Part shown: piece after piece, positions 63,352-64,000 of the stretch
Layout: every line of letters starts with the position of its first letter
Position numbering within the stretch: position 1 is the first letter of the stretch
Source of the DNA: Collinsella sp. AK_207A
GTDB lineage: Bacteria > Actinomycetota > Coriobacteriia > Coriobacteriales > Coriobacteriaceae
Assembly: GCF_902501965.1 (NCBI RefSeq)
Contig: NZ_CABWID010000002.1
Location: 1 to 64,000 of the forward strand
DNA length: 64,000 bases
Direction: 5' to 3'
Made by a program: the position numbers and the translations under genes
The notes under the pieces: generated by a model
The model's database searches: none
What the model was told of the DNA's origin: nothing
Seen by the model: the letters and a program-made list of their open reading frames with translations, nothing else

Positions 63352-64000
63352 TTACTTGTCCTCGGGCACCTCGTACGTAGGCGCCGGACCCGTGGCATCC
63401 TGCTCCACGGTGAACTGACCGTTCGTGTCCACACCGAGCGTGATCTGATCGCCCTCGTGCACCGCACCGTCGATGATGGCGCTGGCCACGGCATCCACGA
63501 CCTCGCGCTGGATCAGGCGCTTGAGCGGCCGCGCGCCATATACCGGGTCCAGGCCGCCCACCGCGAGCATCTGCTTGGCCGCGGGCGTTATAACGAGCGT
63601 CATGCGGTCCTTCTCCAGGCGACGGCGCACGTCGGCGAGCTGGATGTCCACGATCTTCTCGATCTGCGCCATGCCGAGCGGATGGAACACCACGATATCG
63701 TCGATACGGTTGAGGAACTCAGGGCGGAAGGTGTGCGCCATGGCGTCGTTGACCTCGTGGCGCATCTTCTCCTCGTCCTTGCCAGCGAACTCCGCGATCG
63801 CCTGTGACCCCACGTTGGAGGTCATGATGATGATCGTGTTCTTGAAGCTCACCTGGCGACCCTGGCCATCGGTCAGGCGGCCGTCATCAAGCACCTGCAG
63901 CAGCACGTTGAAAACGTCCGGGTGCGCCTTCTCCATCTCATCCAACAGGATGACGCTGTACGGACGACGGCGCACGGCCTCGGTGAGCTGGCCGCCCTCG
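63352..64000 (-). CDS. clpB: Chaperone ClpB, C-terminal part (cut by window end)
   Basis: The last ~215 residues of the ClpB/Hsp104 disaggregase, running off the right edge. Visible are the second AAA domain from [20 protein letters not shown] (Walker B) through TSNVGSQ (sensor 1), [15 protein letters not shown] (arginine finger), and sensor 2 [13 protein letters not shown]. The Gly-Ala-Arg of sensor 2 and the long tail fit ClpB rather than ClpC. Walker A, the M-domain and the N-domain lie beyond 64000. Stop TAA at 63352. Confidence 0.92.
   Translation of the reverse strand, partial: EGGQLTEAVRRRPYSVILLDEMEKAHPDVFNVLLQVLDDGRLTDGQGRQVSFKNTIIIMTSNVGSQAIAEFAGKDEEKMRHEVNDAMAHTFRPEFLNRIDDIVVFHPLGMAQIEKIVDIQLADVRRRLEKDRMTLVITPAAKQMLAVGGLDPVYGARPLKRLIQREVVDAVASAIIDGAVHEGDQITLGVDTNGQFTVEQDATGPAPTYEVPEDK

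Overview
The window is G+C-rich, densely packed bacterial DNA. Its gene content points to an anaerobic or facultative actinobacterium: an H+-type F1Fo ATP synthase operon, the actinobacterial FHA/PP2C/SEDS-PBP/PknB cell-envelope cluster, orphan HypA, a 2-hydroxyacyl-CoA dehydratase activase, and Tat lipoproteins. A Coriobacteriia member close to Collinsella is my best inference from protein style; the sequence itself does not prove a species.

Layout. 1-14.8 kb: a phosphohexomutase, a DtxR regulator with a homocysteine methyltransferase, PepT, an LCP cell-wall ligase, MurA, the complete atp operon (an AtpI-like protein, then BEFHAGDC, read leftwards) and RpiB. 14.9-21.1 kb: glycerol kinase, TsaC/Sua5, PrmC with an unusual insert, and DnaX. 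21.2-25.2 kb: a DDAH-type guanidino hydrolase with an amino-acid antiporter, divergent from a GntR regulator with a clear operator; beyond it lie two truncated sugar-locus genes that meet at one breakpoint. 25.3-35.3 kb: a translationally coupled rightward cluster of a polytopic kinase, FhaA, FhaB, PP2C, a SEDS-transpeptidase fusion and PknB with four PASTA domains.

35.3-39.1 kb is an accessory island. It holds a broken DUF1016/YhcG-type nuclease, an IS3-type OrfA remnant, a C5-methyltransferase/endonuclease pair, a long hairpin, and two 131-bp tandem units built from inverted copies of the 3' half of the adjacent tRNA-Arg(CCT) gene. 39.3-47.7 kb: Kup, HypA, a large Fe-S/FAD oxidoreductase divergent from a TetR gene with twin operators, a DUF5692-like membrane protein and small proteins.

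47.7-56.2 kb reads leftwards as one probable transcription unit: Tat lipoprotein substrate-binding protein, permease, ATPase, small DUF1858-like protein, giant dehydratase activase, two cupins. 56.3-61.8 kb: a NEAT-like surface protein, a NEAT-like Tat lipoprotein and a Crp/Fnr regulator; the last two share an identically spaced upstream motif. 61.9-64 kb: an AAA ATPase behind nine tandem 10-bp repeats, and the 3' end of clpB.

The strongest candidates for something new are the tRNA-derived tandem units with the neighbouring hairpin, the 10-bp phased array in front of the AAA ATPase, the NEAT/Crp locus with its shared motif, the transporter-activase-cupin operon, and the SEDS-PBP fusion. No CRISPR array, rRNA or intact transposon was seen.
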